Shown: in pieces, positions 15,127 through 23,743 of the stretch
Position numbering within the stretch: the stretch's first letter is position 1
How the letters are laid out: the number at the start of each line of letters is the position of its first letter
NCBI GenBank assembly: GCA_947628695.1
Contig: CANRAV010000012.1
Span: 1-64,000 of the forward strand
Source of the DNA: an uncultured Clostridia bacterium
Lineage (GTDB): Bacteria; Bacillota; Clostridia; Oscillospirales; CAG-382
Direction of reading: 5' to 3'
Length of the DNA: 64,000 nt
Notes under the pieces: generated by a model
The model's input: only the letters and a program-made list of their open reading frames with translations
Database searches by the model: none
Told to the model about the DNA's origin: nothing
Program-made: the position numbers and the translations under genes

Positions 15127-16950
15127 ATGAACGGTTACAGAGGTGCGCGCGGGACGATAAGCGTGCGCGTTACGCACATGGAGGGGCGGCTGCGCCTTGG
15201 GGGCGCGACGGTAGAGGTGCTGAACAGCGGCGAGCGGTACACGGCGGACAGGAACGGCACGGTAAAAATAACGGTGCCGGCTCCGCCGCGTGCGCTGTCG
15301 CTGCAGCCGAACCCGCCGAAGAGGCCGTTTTCGGTATATGACATCCGCATAAGCATGGGCGGTTACGAGCCGATAACAATATACGGGCTGCATGTCTTTG
15401 ACGGTATCGAAAGCATTTTCCACTGCGACCTTGCGCAGCCGGACGACACGGGCGGGAGCTTTGGAAAGAGCATAAAGGTCCCGCTTTCGCCGCGCTGCGG
15501 GCAAGGGCAGGGGCAAGGGGGAATGCTGCCGGCGGTGCCTGCGGCGGCGACTTCGCCTTCCACGCGGCTGGGCGCGGTTTACGTGCCGGAGACGGTTACG
15601 GTGCATTTGGGGACGCCGGGATCTGCGGCGGTGAACGTGACCGTGCCCTTTGTGAACTATATAAAAAGCGTCGCCTGCAGCGAGATATACCCCACCTGGC
15701 CGCGCGAGTCGCTGCTTGCGAACATCCACGCGGAGGTAAGCATAGTGCTTAACCGCATCTACACGGAGTGGTATCGTTCGCAGGGCTACGACTTTGATAT
15801 CTCTGCCTCGCCCGCGTTCGACCAGTACTACGTCCACCAGCGCGAGGTGTTCAACACCGTCGACAGCCTTGTGGACGAATATTTTGACAACTACATAGCG
15901 CGAAAGGGCTTTATAGAGCCGCTGTTTGCGCAGTTCTGCGACGGCAAGCAAAGCGCCTGCAGCGGGCTTTCGCAGTGGGGCACGGTGGACTTGGCGAACG
16001 AGGGCTACAAGGCGCTTGACATCGTCCGCTACTATTACGGCAAGGACGTTGAGATACGAACCGCGCCGATAGTGCAGGTCACGCCCGGAAGCTATCCGGG
16101 GGCACCGCTTTCGGCGGGGAGCGAGAGCGACGCGGTGCTTGCGTTGCAAAACAGGCTAAACAGAATCGCCATAAGCTACCCGGCGATACCGCTTATAACG
16201 CTGCCGGACGGCTCGTTCGGCGCGGATACCGAGCGCGCGGTGCGCGTTTTCCAACAGACCTTCGGGCTGCCGGTGACGGGGGCGGTGGACGAGGAGACCT
16301 GGTACAGGATACAGTACATCTACGTCGCGGTGAAGCGGCTTGCAGAGCTTGAAAGCGAGGGCGAGGAGTTTGAAAGCGGCGACTACCCCGGCAACGACGT
16401 GAAGGCGGGTGACGTGGGGCCTAATGTCCTCCGCGTGCAGTGGTACATAAACGCCATAGCGCGCTCCGGGCAGTACCCGCAGGTGAGCGTCGTCGACCTT
16501 GACGGCGTCTTCGGCGCACAGACCGCAGCAGCCGTCCGCGCGCTGCAGAAGCTTTTCGGCTTCGCGGAAAGCGGCGTTGTCGACAGGCAGACCTGGGACG
16601 CGCTGACGGATTTGTACAACGAGGTCGGCGAGGTCGGCGGCGACGACCAATACTACGGCGGCGACGTAAGCGGCTGGCCGCGTCCCTACCCGGGAAGCCC
16701 GCTGCGGCGCGGTTCCGACGGCGAGGACGTGTACTACGTTCAGGATTTGCTGAACGTCATAAGCAGGTACGACGGCGCCGTCCCCTCCGTGAAAAGCGAC
16801 GGCCGCTTCGGCACGGAGACGCAAAACGCCGTCCGCGCGTTCCAGACCCGCTACGGGCTGGAGGCGGACGGCGTGGTAGGGCCGCTTACATGGGAGAAGC
16901 TGAACTCTGTATACGGTACAGCGGAGGATTTGCTGCCCCCGCAAGGATAG
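15127..16950 (+). CDS. SpoIID-like protein with three peptidoglycan-binding domains
   Basis: 607 residues from ATG 15127 (SD AAAGGTGG; a GTG at 15115 is possible). The N-terminal third has two beta-rich segments. Residues about 180-320 match the SpoIID/LytB catalytic region (IYPTWPRESLLANIHAEVSI, SACSGLSQWGT). Then come three PG_binding_1 repeats at about residues 330-400, 425-500 and 535-600, each with a GxFGxxTxxAVRxFQ core. No N-terminal signal peptide. SpoIID proteins are lytic transglycosylases acting on septal peptidoglycan; here the likely role is spore cortex or wall remodelling, by inference. Confidence 0.85.
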   Translation: MNGYRGARGTISVRVTHMEGRLRLGGATVEVLNSGERYTADRNGTVKITVPAPPRALSLQPNPPKRPFSVYDIRISMGGYEPITIYGLHVFDGIESIFHCDLAQPDDTGGSFGKSIKVPLSPRCGQGQGQGGMLPAVPAAATSPSTRLGAVYVPETVTVHLGTPGSAAVNVTVPFVNYIKSVACSEIYPTWPRESLLANIHAEVSIVLNRIYTEWYRSQGYDFDISASPAFDQYYVHQREVFNTVDSLVDEYFDNYIARKGFIEPLFAQFCDGKQSACSGLSQWGTVDLANEGYKALDIVRYYYGKDVEIRTAPIVQVTPGSYPGAPLSAGSESDAVLALQNRLNRIAISYPAIPLITLPDGSFGADTERAVRVFQQTFGLPVTGAVDEETWYRIQYIYVAVKRLAELESEGEEFESGDYPGNDVKAGDVGPNVLRVQWYINAIARSGQYPQVSVVDLDGVFGAQTAAAVRALQKLFGFAESGVVDRQTWDALTDLYNEVGEVGGDDQYYGGDVSGWPRPYPGSPLRRGSDGEDVYYVQDLLNVISRYDGAVPSVKSDGRFGTETQNAVRAFQTRYGLEADGVVGPLTWEKLNSVYGTAEDLLPPQG

Positions 16951-16967
16951 CGCGAATCGCTTCGCGC

Positions 16968-17035
16968 AAGTGAAGAAGTAAGAGTGAAAAGTGAAGAAGT
17001 GCGGAAGAAAAAGCTTCGCTTTTTCCACAATTATT
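16968..17035 (+). repeat. 60-bp GTGAAGAAGT/GCGGAAGAAAAAGC repeat, copy 2
   Basis: AGTGAAGAAGT direct repeats followed by GCGGAAGAAAAAGCTTCGC, matching copies at 12600 (minus) and 51072 (plus). Confidence 0.75.
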
Positions 17036-17074
17036 ATAGATTCACGTTCAGTTGCGGGCAGGAGACGCGGCGCG

Positions 17075-17280
17075 GTACAACAGCAGAAACGTTCCATACG
17101 TGCGGCAAACCTTTACCTCGCTACGACGTAACCTGCGTTGCCAGCACGGGTTTCCAAAGGGCTGTGCCCTTTGGGCCTAAAAAGCCATGTTTTTTGTAAA
17201 GCCTTAATTAGAGAGCCCCGGAAGGACCGAGTCCTTCCGAAAAAAACGGCCGGGCGAAAAGCCCGGCCATAGAAAAAATA
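17075..17280 (+). repeat. Single-arm copy C of the palindromic repeat
   Basis: Right arm only: TTCCATACGTGCGG, TTTCCAAAGGGCTGTGCCC, CGGAAGGACCGAGTCCTTCCG hairpin, and GGCCGGGCGAAAAGCCCGGCC. The final stem followed by AT-rich sequence is a likely terminator for both neighbouring genes. Confidence 0.8.
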
Positions 17281-17287
17281 AAAAATC

Positions 17288-17797
17288 CTACTTAGTTCCC
17301 TTTCTGTCCTTGATTTCGTCGATTCTGTTTTTCAGGATGGAGAAAAACTCGATATTGGGCTCGATCTCGACCCAGCGCTTTTTGCCGGCGACCTCGTAGA
17401 CGAGGAAGGCGCTTGCGGCGGTTAGGTTTTGGCGATAGCTTCGTCCGCCGGAGGAGGCGCGCTTAATCTTGAGCTTTGAAAACTCCGCCTTGGTGTAAAG
17501 GCAGGACTTTTCGTCAAGCTCGACGGAGAAGACCTCCTTTTCCGCAAATCCGGTCATACAGCGGACGGAAAAGTCGCTTTCCGAGAGGGCATAGACGTAC
17601 TCCGTCACGGTGTAGCGGAAGAGGAGCACCGCGCCCGCAAGCAGGAAGACACCGCCCGCAAGCCGCAGGTAAATGGCAATGCTCGGGAAGAACCGCGCCG
17701 ACACGGCGCTTACCATCACAAAAAGTGCAGTAAAGACAACTATAAATACAGCTTGAATGGGACTTCTGTAAGGCTTGCAAAGTTTCAATACAACCAC
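17288..17797 (-). CDS. Two-helix membrane protein with a possible PH-like domain
   Basis: 169 residues. Two hydrophobic helices near the N-terminus (about 14-34 and 40-62) are followed by a soluble beta-rich region (YTVTEYVYALSESDFSVRC onwards) resembling bacterial PH-like domains. Start uncertain: GTG 17797 has no clear SD, and TTG 17788 is also possible. Function unknown. Confidence 0.6.
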   Translation of the reverse strand: MVVLKLCKPYRSPIQAVFIVVFTALFVMVSAVSARFFPSIAIYLRLAGGVFLLAGAVLLFRYTVTEYVYALSESDFSVRCMTGFAEKEVFSVELDEKSCLYTKAEFSKLKIKRASSGGRSYRQNLTAASAFLVYEVAGKKRWVEIEPNIEFFSILKNRIDEIKDRKGTK

Positions 17798-17854
17798 CGG
17801 TTTATCATAGTTTTGCCGAATAAGACATATATTTTACGGGAAGGAGCTGCAGCA

Positions 17855-18100
17855 ATGAACAGCGATATGTTTAGGGATATAAAGGCACTGGACGACGAAA
17901 AGCTTCGGTCGCTTATAAAAGACATAGGAAGCGCCATAGGCGCAGACGCGAGGAAGACGGAAGCACTTGCCGGCGACCTTAACACGGTGCGAAGGACCGT
18001 GGGAGGCATGAGCGAAAGCGAGGCGAAGCGCCTTATCGACCTGGCCGGCAAGGAAAAGGCGGAAAAGATATACGAGGCGATAAAGAGAGGCACGCGCTGA
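17855..18100 (+). CDS. Small helical protein, first gene of a three-gene cluster
   Basis: 81 residues, highly charged and predicted helical (DIKALDDEKLRSLIKDIGSAIG). SD AAGGAG nine bases before ATG 17855. A TCATAGT-N14-CATATATT pair upstream (about 17800-17835) is reminiscent of a sigma-E promoter, suggesting mother-cell expression, but this is weak. The stop overlaps the next start (TGATG). No named family recognised. Confidence 0.65.
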   Translation: MNSDMFRDIKALDDEKLRSLIKDIGSAIGADARKTEALAGDLNTVRRTVGGMSESEAKRLIDLAGKEKAEKIYEAIKRGTR

Positions 18101-18363
18101 TGGACGAAAAAATAAGAAGCGTGCTTGAAAACGAAGAGCTTATGTCAAAGATAGCCGCAGCCGTCGGCGGCGCAGGGCAGCCTGCGGCGCAAAGCGCGAG
18201 CCTGCCGTATGCCGACCCGAAGCCGGCCGGCAGGGGAGGCGAGGCCATGGCGCTGCTTGCGGCTTTAAAGCCCTTTCTGCGCGAGGAGCGGCGGCAGAAG
18301 CTTGACACCGTCACAAGGGCGCTTGCCGTGGCAAGCGTTTACAAAAGCGTAAAGAACGCGTGA
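18100..18363 (+). CDS. Small protein, second gene of the cluster
   Basis: 87 residues: a short acidic helix (MDEKIRSVLENEELMSKIAAAVGG), an Ala/Pro/Gly-rich middle, and a helical C-terminus (LLAALKPFLREERRQKLDTV). ATG 18100 overlaps the previous stop, so translation is coupled. Function unknown; similar small genes often accompany sporulation loci in Clostridia, which is recollection and not evidence from this window. Confidence 0.65.
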   Translation: MDEKIRSVLENEELMSKIAAAVGGAGQPAAQSASLPYADPKPAGRGGEAMALLAALKPFLREERRQKLDTVTRALAVASVYKSVKNA

Positions 18364-18376
18364 AAGGGGGAAAACG

Positions 18377-18643
18377 ATGTACTCACGCTCATTCGGCGGC
18401 GGGATAGAGTCCGACGGCACACTGCACGAGATGGAAAGTCGCTACGGCGCTGACCGCTCCGCAGAGGCCGCACCCCTGCCGCAGCCGCCCGCGCAAAGAA
18501 AGGGCGGCGGCATAAAGCGGCTGCTTTCCGGCCTGGACACGGGGGATCTTTTGCTTTTGGCGATAGGCGCCTTGGTGCTCCTTGACGGCGAGCCCGACAA
18601 CGATGTGCTTGTCGCGCTTATTGCGTTTCTATTGCTGTTTTAG
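18377..18643 (+). CDS. Small C-tail membrane protein, third gene of the cluster
   Basis: 88 residues with a polar, proline-containing first half and two C-terminal hydrophobic stretches (LLLLAIGALVLLD and VLVALIAFLLLF) separated by GEPDND. SD AAAGGGGG six bases before ATG 18377. The last four bases overlap the end of the convergent gene at 18640. Confidence 0.65.
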   Translation: MYSRSFGGGIESDGTLHEMESRYGADRSAEAAPLPQPPAQRKGGGIKRLLSGLDTGDLLLLAIGALVLLDGEPDNDVLVALIAFLLLF

Positions 18644-18990
18644 TCGTCCTCGCCCGACCTTGAAAGCAGGAAGGCGGCGTAATCCTCAAGAAGCCGCCTG
18701 TCCTTGGGTCTGAGGGCGGAAACCGTGCTAAGCAAAGCTTTGTCCTCTGCGGAAAGCTTCTCTTCGTCCGTACCTGCGGCTGTAAGGAAGTCCTCGGCGG
18801 TTATGCCGTTTTCACTGTGTGCGCCAAGCTTTAAAAGCAGCTTGCGGCGCGGTGGGTTCTCCTGCTCGCAGCAGGCAAGCTTCCGCATCTGCACACTGCT
18901 TATATCGCAGTCCTCCGCAAAAACGCGCCAGCTGCGTTCACCCTTCGCCCGCTCCAAAAGCAGGGCGAAGATTTTTTTGCTGTACTTCAT
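18640..18990 (-). CDS. XRE-like helix-turn-helix protein
   Basis: 116 residues. The first 70 form a Cro/CI-like helix-turn-helix (SWRVFAEDCDISSVQMRKLACCE); the rest is helical and charged. Its start overlaps the end of coaW by four bases, so it is co-transcribed with the pantothenate kinase. A regulatory role is inferred from the fold only. Confidence 0.65.
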   Translation of the reverse strand: MKYSKKIFALLLERAKGERSWRVFAEDCDISSVQMRKLACCEQENPPRRKLLLKLGAHSENGITAEDFLTAAGTDEEKLSAEDKALLSTVSALRPKDRRLLEDYAAFLLSRSGEDD

Positions 18991-19826
18991 TTCCCCGCAC
19001 CCTCTTCGTCAAAATAAGTAAGAGCTGCGCCTATTACCGTGGCGTATTCGCTGTTCTCCGGCATCACGAAGTTGAAGCCGAAGGTGCCGCCAAGCTTCGA
19101 AAACGCCTTCTTCGCGCTCTCCAGCGCGGAAAGCCTGCCCGTAAGCACTATGTCCGTAACGCCCTTCTGACGTGCCGCGAGTATCGCCGCGACACAGACG
19201 GTTTCGTAAATCATGTTTAAAAGCCCGGCCGCAATGTCCTCCTTGGAGGCAAGCTCACGTATCTTGCCGAAGTTAGAGGCCGTCATCCCGCCGGGAAGCG
19301 TCGGCCCTATCTCCTTTTCCGTCATGTCGTTCACGGAGAGGTCGACAAGCGAGCTGTCCCCCCTGTCGGCAAGCTCTTCTATTGTCTTTACGTCCGTGGT
19401 GCCCAAAAGCTTGCCGGCAAGGCCGACAAGCGTCCCTCCGCCGACCCCGGTACCGCCGAGGTGGAGGGATTTGCCGTTTTCGTGGTACACAAGCGCCGTG
19501 CCCGTGCCCATGCTTACCACAAGCGCGCGAGAAAGACCGGAAAGGCGGCTTCCGCCGCGGCCGATGGCCACAAACTCCGTAACGTGCGTCACGGGAAGCG
19601 CGTATATCTCGTCACCGGCAAAGGCGCTGCCAACGCCGGTTATCATAAGGCGGTCAATGTCCGAAAGGGCAATGCCGTTTTCACTTGTAAACTTGCCGAA
19701 AGCGCCGTAAAGCGACGCTGTCGGGTCCGTCGCCCTCGTCATAGCGGGGGCTATTATTTTGCCGTCCCTGACGCCGGCGATCTTCGTCATGCTGCCGCCT
19801 ACGTCTATACCGACTATTATACCCAT
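18987..19826 (-). CDS. coaW: Type II pantothenate kinase
   Basis: 279 residues of the ASKHA fold: N-terminal phosphate loop GIDVGGSMTK, VVSMGTGTA, and LHLGGTGVGGGTLVGLA typical of type II PanK (bacterial CoaW/eukaryotic-like). It phosphorylates pantothenate, the first step of coenzyme A synthesis, and this type is often feedback resistant. Promoter at 19887-19915. SD AGCAGGTG before ATG 19826. Confidence 0.9.
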   Translation of the reverse strand: MGIIVGIDVGGSMTKIAGVRDGKIIAPAMTRATDPTASLYGAFGKFTSENGIALSDIDRLMITGVGSAFAGDEIYALPVTHVTEFVAIGRGGSRLSGLSRALVVSMGTGTALVYHENGKSLHLGGTGVGGGTLVGLAGKLLGTTDVKTIEELADRGDSSLVDLSVNDMTEKEIGPTLPGGMTASNFGKIRELASKEDIAAGLLNMIYETVCVAAILAARQKGVTDIVLTGRLSALESAKKAFSKLGGTFGFNFVMPENSEYATVIGAALTYFDEEGAGK

Positions 19827-19886
19827 ATCAACACCTGCTTAACTGTTCAAATGCGAAAATCCCGACCCTTAGACGGGTTTTCATAT

Positions 19887-19915
19887 ATTATACTATCATA
19901 TGTGTTTTTTGTCAA
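19887..19915 (-). promoter_or_regulatory. Promoter of coaW
   Basis: Minus strand TTGACA (19915-19910), 17-bp spacer, TATAAT (19892-19887). Confidence 0.85.
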
Positions 19916-20009
19916 GTGAAGGAAAATTTGAAAAAAGCCTTTTCAAAGGTGGAATGATGTGTTATAATAAGCGTGTATGCTTGTGGCCGAATAAGGGGAG
20001 GTGCGCTTT

Positions 20010-20972
20010 GTGGAACTTAACGCTGCCGAAAGGCGCGCCGTGTTTGCGGAGATAAACCGCGGAGCCGTCTCCCACGCGTATATAATAGAGGGCGACAGGG
20101 GCGTCGGCAAGCGGACCTTTGCCGCCGACCTTGCGCGGGCGATACTCTGCACCGGCGGGGAGAAGCCCTGCGGCCACTGCTCCTCCTGCCGCAAGTGCGC
20201 GTCCGGCTCGCATCCGGATCTGCACGTTTACGGTGCGGACGGCGCTTCCTTTAAGGTGGACGCCGTCAGGGGGATAAAGCGCTCTGTTTCCCTTATGCCG
20301 AACGACGGCGACCGCGCGGTGTACATCCTGCACGACGCGGGCAGCATGACCGTTTCGGCGCAGAACGCGCTTTTAAAGGTGTTTGAGGAGCCTCCGGAGG
20401 GCACGACCTTTATACTTGTGACGGAGAAGAAGGAGCTGCTTCTTCCCACAGTGCGCTCGCGCGGGCGCGTGATACGGCTGAACGCTGCGGACGACGGGAC
20501 GGTGCGTGCTTCTCTTGCCGCGGCCTTCCCGCGCGCGACGGCGGCGGAGCTTGACGAGGCCGTGCGCATAGCGGACGGCAGGCTTGGCGTCGGCATGGCG
20601 GTTCTCAAAAAGGAAGGCAAGGCGGAGCGGGACAGCGCGCTTAAGCTTTGCGGCGCGGTGTACGGCGAGGGGTCGCGCTACGACCTTTACGGCGCTTTCC
20701 TTTCGCAGACGAAGAAGCGGGAGGCGCTTCTCCCCGTGATGGACGCGCTTACGGAGGCGGCACGGGACGTGCTTGTCACCAAGCTTGGCTGCGGAAGGTG
20801 CTGTCTTTTGCCGCCGGAGACGGCAGAGAAATACGCCGAGACGGCGACTGCAAGGGCGCTTTACGAGATACTGGAGGCGTTTGCGGAGTGCGCAATGTCG
20901 CTTAGAAGGAATACGGACACGGGCATAGCCGCGTCGCAGCTTTGCGCAAGGCTTACCCGTGCGAAAGGATAG
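20010..20972 (+). CDS. holB: DNA polymerase III delta' subunit
   Basis: 320 residues from GTG 20010, placed seven bases after GGGGAGG (GTG 20001 lies inside the SD). AAA+ fold: degenerate Walker A GDRGVGKRT, zinc module CGHCSSCRKC, and VFEEPPEGTTFILVTE with sensor region SRGRVIRL. The subunit is part of the clamp loader that loads the beta clamp. It is followed 7 bp later by ricT, the order seen in Bacillus subtilis. Confidence 0.92.
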   Translation: MELNAAERRAVFAEINRGAVSHAYIIEGDRGVGKRTFAADLARAILCTGGEKPCGHCSSCRKCASGSHPDLHVYGADGASFKVDAVRGIKRSVSLMPNDGDRAVYILHDAGSMTVSAQNALLKVFEEPPEGTTFILVTEKKELLLPTVRSRGRVIRLNAADDGTVRASLAAAFPRATAAELDEAVRIADGRLGVGMAVLKKEGKAERDSALKLCGAVYGEGSRYDLYGAFLSQTKKREALLPVMDALTEAARDVLVTKLGCGRCCLLPPETAEKYAETATARALYEILEAFAECAMSLRRNTDTGIAASQLCARLTRAKG

Positions 20973-20979
20973 ATGAACT

Positions 20980-22230
20980 ATGGCAGAGACCGAAAATAAA
21001 ACCGCGCCGGAGAGGGCGGACGGTGAGGGCGCACCGCGCCGCCAAAACAGGGGCAGACGCGGCGGCAGGGATCGCCGCGGCAAGGCACGCGGTGCGGAGC
21101 AGGCCGTAAAGCAGCAGCAGGCGGCTTCCGGCGAGAAGCGCCAAAAGGGCGAGAAAAAGCAGGGTGGGCAGCAGAAGCGCCCGCGGGAGATCCCCACAAA
21201 GCAGCAGAAGCCGCGCGTAAGGACGCTTTCCGAGGCGGCACGCCGCCGTGCGGAGCTGCTCAGCGCAAAGCAGAAGGCCTTTAACGAGGCGACGGACATA
21301 ATGCTTTCCGCCGCAGAGCCTGTCGTGCCGGAGCCTGTTAAGGAGGACCCGGACGCGCCGAAGATGGAGATTGTGGGCGTTCGCTTCCGTCCCACGGGCA
21401 AGGTTTACTACTTTTCTCCCGGCGACGAGCAGTTTGCACAGGACGAGGGCGTCATAGTGGAGACCGCACGCGGCAAGGAGTACGGCTTTGTTGCGCTTAC
21501 AAACAGGCTTATCGACGAGCAGGACACCGTCCACCCGCTTAAGACCGTCGTCCGCAGGGCGACGGAGGCCGATACCGAAAGGTATCTGCAGAACCGCAAG
21601 CTTGAGGAAAAGGCAAGGTCGGTTTGGGACGAGCTTGTGGAAAAGCACAAGCTTGACATGAGCCTTACGGACATAGAGTACACCTTTGACAACACAAAGC
21701 TTATATTTTACTTCACCGCCGAGGGGCGCGTGGACTTCCGCGAGCTTGTAAAGGACCTTGCGGCGGTGTTCCGCACGCGCATAGAGCTTAGGCAGATAGG
21801 CGTGCGCGACGAGGCAAAGCTTATAGGCGGCCTCGGCGTGTGCGGCATGCCGTTCTGCTGCAGCCGCTTCCTGCCGGACTTCGTGCAGGTGAGCATAAAA
21901 ATGGCGAAGGAGCAGAACCTTTCGCTTTCAAGCTCCAAAATTTCCGGCAACTGCGGCAGGCTTATGTGCTGCCTGAGGTACGAGCAGGACGTTTACGAGC
22001 GAGAGTACGAGACCTTCCCCCGCGCGAACATGGTCGTGCAGACTGCGCAGGGCAGGGGCGTTATAACCGAAAGCAACTTCCTAAGCGGGAAGATAAAGGT
22101 GCAGCTTGACGGCGAGGACGGCGTAAGCAGGGTCTTCACCCGCGAGGAGGTAAAGGTCATCGGCAGGGCGAGGGCGAAGGAGCCGGAGCCTGCCGACGAG
22201 GAGCTGGAGGCTCTTGAAGACGCCGATTGA
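20980..22230 (+). CDS. ricT: RicT/YaaT PSP1-domain protein with basic N-terminal extension
   Basis: 416 residues. The first ~125 are a low-complexity Lys/Arg/Gln/Glu/Ala-rich extension that Bacillus RicT lacks. The PSP1 domain follows (MEIVGVRFRPTGKVYYFSPG), with FTAEGRVDFRELVKDLAAVF, CGMPFCCSRFL and GRLMCCLRYEQ cysteine motifs. In B. subtilis RicT works with RicA and RicF (an Fe-S complex) to promote mRNA maturation by RNase Y and to aid sporulation and competence. The extension looks suited to RNA binding (inference). Confidence 0.9.
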   Translation: MAETENKTAPERADGEGAPRRQNRGRRGGRDRRGKARGAEQAVKQQQAASGEKRQKGEKKQGGQQKRPREIPTKQQKPRVRTLSEAARRRAELLSAKQKAFNEATDIMLSAAEPVVPEPVKEDPDAPKMEIVGVRFRPTGKVYYFSPGDEQFAQDEGVIVETARGKEYGFVALTNRLIDEQDTVHPLKTVVRRATEADTERYLQNRKLEEKARSVWDELVEKHKLDMSLTDIEYTFDNTKLIFYFTAEGRVDFRELVKDLAAVFRTRIELRQIGVRDEAKLIGGLGVCGMPFCCSRFLPDFVQVSIKMAKEQNLSLSSSKISGNCGRLMCCLRYEQDVYEREYETFPRANMVVQTAQGRGVITESNFLSGKIKVQLDGEDGVSRVFTREEVKVIGRARAKEPEPADEELEALEDAD

Positions 22231-22259
22231 CGGCGCACACTAAAAAAGGCGGTTAAAGA

Positions 22260-23729
22260 GTGGTTTTTTCTTCACTTATATTCATATTCGCGTTTCTCGC
22301 GGTGACAATTGCACTGTACTTTGCCGTTCCGAGGCGTTTTAAGAACCTTGTGCTTTTTGTGATGAGCCTTGTGTTCTACGGCTGGGCTGCGCCCGTGTTC
22401 CTGCCTATAATGCTTGTGTCGGCGACAACGGCCTTCTTCCTCGGCTTCCCCATTGCCAAATACAGGGCGGACAAGCCAAAAAAGGCAAGGGCATTCCTTG
22501 CGCTTTCCCTTGCGCTTAACCTCGTATGGCTTCTCTTCTTCAAGTACTGCAATTTCTTTATAGACAACCTCAACAATCTGCCGTTTCTTTCGTGGCTTAA
22601 GCCCATTGAAAGCTACACACTTCCGTTTATCTCGTCAAAGCCCTTTGACTTTGTGCTTCCGCTGGGGATTTCGTTTTACACCTTCCAGATAATGTCGTAT
22701 TCCATCGACCTTTACCGCGGGCAGACGGAGGTGCAAAGGAACTACATCTCCTTCGGCGCTTATGTCACGCTGTTCCCGCAGCTTGTCGCAGGCCCCATTG
22801 TGCGCTACCGCGACGTGGACGACATGCTTGCAAACCGCAGGGAGACGCTTGCCGACTTTGCCGCAGGCGCGCGGCGCTTTATGGCCGGGCTTTGCAAAAA
22901 GGTGCTTCTTGCCGACGTGGCGGACAGTCTTACCGTGTACTTCAGCTCCACGCTGGCCGTGGAAAAAACCGCGCTTGCCGGCTGGATGACGGTCATTTGC
23001 TTCACCTTCCGCATTTACTTCGACTTTTCGGCCTATTCCGACATGGCAATAGGTCTTGGCAGGATGTTCGGCTTCCGCTTCCTCGAAAACTTCGACTACC
23101 CCTATATCTCGAAGAGCATAACGGAGTTTTGGCGCCGTTGGCACATCTCGCTTTCCTCCTGGTTCAGGGAGTACGTTTACATCCCCCTCGGCGGCAACCG
23201 CAAGGGCAAGGCAAAGCAGTACCGCAACCTCGCCATAGTTTGGCTGCTTACGGGCTTTTGGCACGGCGCTTCCTGGAACTTTATAATCTGGGGTGCTTAT
23301 TTCCTTGTGCTGCTTGTAATCGAAAAGGCGTTTCTGCTTAAATGGCTGGAAAAGGAGCCGGAAAAGAAGGGGCTTCGCACCCTTAAAAAGATACTTACGC
23401 ACCTGTATTCGCTTTTCTTTATCGCCATAGGCTGGCTTATATTCTACTACACCGACATGTCGGAGGGGCTTCGCTGCCTTACGGCGATGTTCGGCGCGGG
23501 GAGGTTTACAAACCCCACCGTAAGCTACAACGCCCTTCTGGCGCTGCCCACGCTTATAGTTTTCGCCGTCGGATCCACCCCGTACCCCAAAAGGCTTTGG
23601 CAGAGGGCCGCCGGCGGGAACGAGGTCGGCAGAACCGCAACGGCGCTGCTATGCGCGCTGGGAGTGGTGCTTTGCATGGCGTATATGGTCGCGTCCTCGT
23701 ACAGCCCGTTCCTGTACTGGAACTTTTAA
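22260..23729 (+). CDS. MBOAT-family O-acyltransferase (AlgI/DltB-like)
   Basis: 489 residues with about 11 membrane helices. The MBOAT signature region ISKSITEFWRRWHISLSSWFREYVYIPLGGN and the second conserved His in TGFWHGASWNFIIWG are present. Members transfer acetyl or acyl groups to extracellular polysaccharide or teichoic acid. GTG start at 22260. It precedes a DHHW protein by 14 bp, a pairing known from alginate-type O-acetylation systems (AlgI with AlgJ/AlgX), so the two are predicted to acylate a cell-surface polymer. Confidence 0.9.
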   Translation: MVFSSLIFIFAFLAVTIALYFAVPRRFKNLVLFVMSLVFYGWAAPVFLPIMLVSATTAFFLGFPIAKYRADKPKKARAFLALSLALNLVWLLFFKYCNFFIDNLNNLPFLSWLKPIESYTLPFISSKPFDFVLPLGISFYTFQIMSYSIDLYRGQTEVQRNYISFGAYVTLFPQLVAGPIVRYRDVDDMLANRRETLADFAAGARRFMAGLCKKVLLADVADSLTVYFSSTLAVEKTALAGWMTVICFTFRIYFDFSAYSDMAIGLGRMFGFRFLENFDYPYISKSITEFWRRWHISLSSWFREYVYIPLGGNRKGKAKQYRNLAIVWLLTGFWHGASWNFIIWGAYFLVLLVIEKAFLLKWLEKEPEKKGLRTLKKILTHLYSLFFIAIGWLIFYYTDMSEGLRCLTAMFGAGRFTNPTVSYNALLALPTLIVFAVGSTPYPKRLWQRAAGGNEVGRTATALLCALGVVLCMAYMVASSYSPFLYWNF

Positions 23730-23743
23730 AGGGGGTGTAGGCT

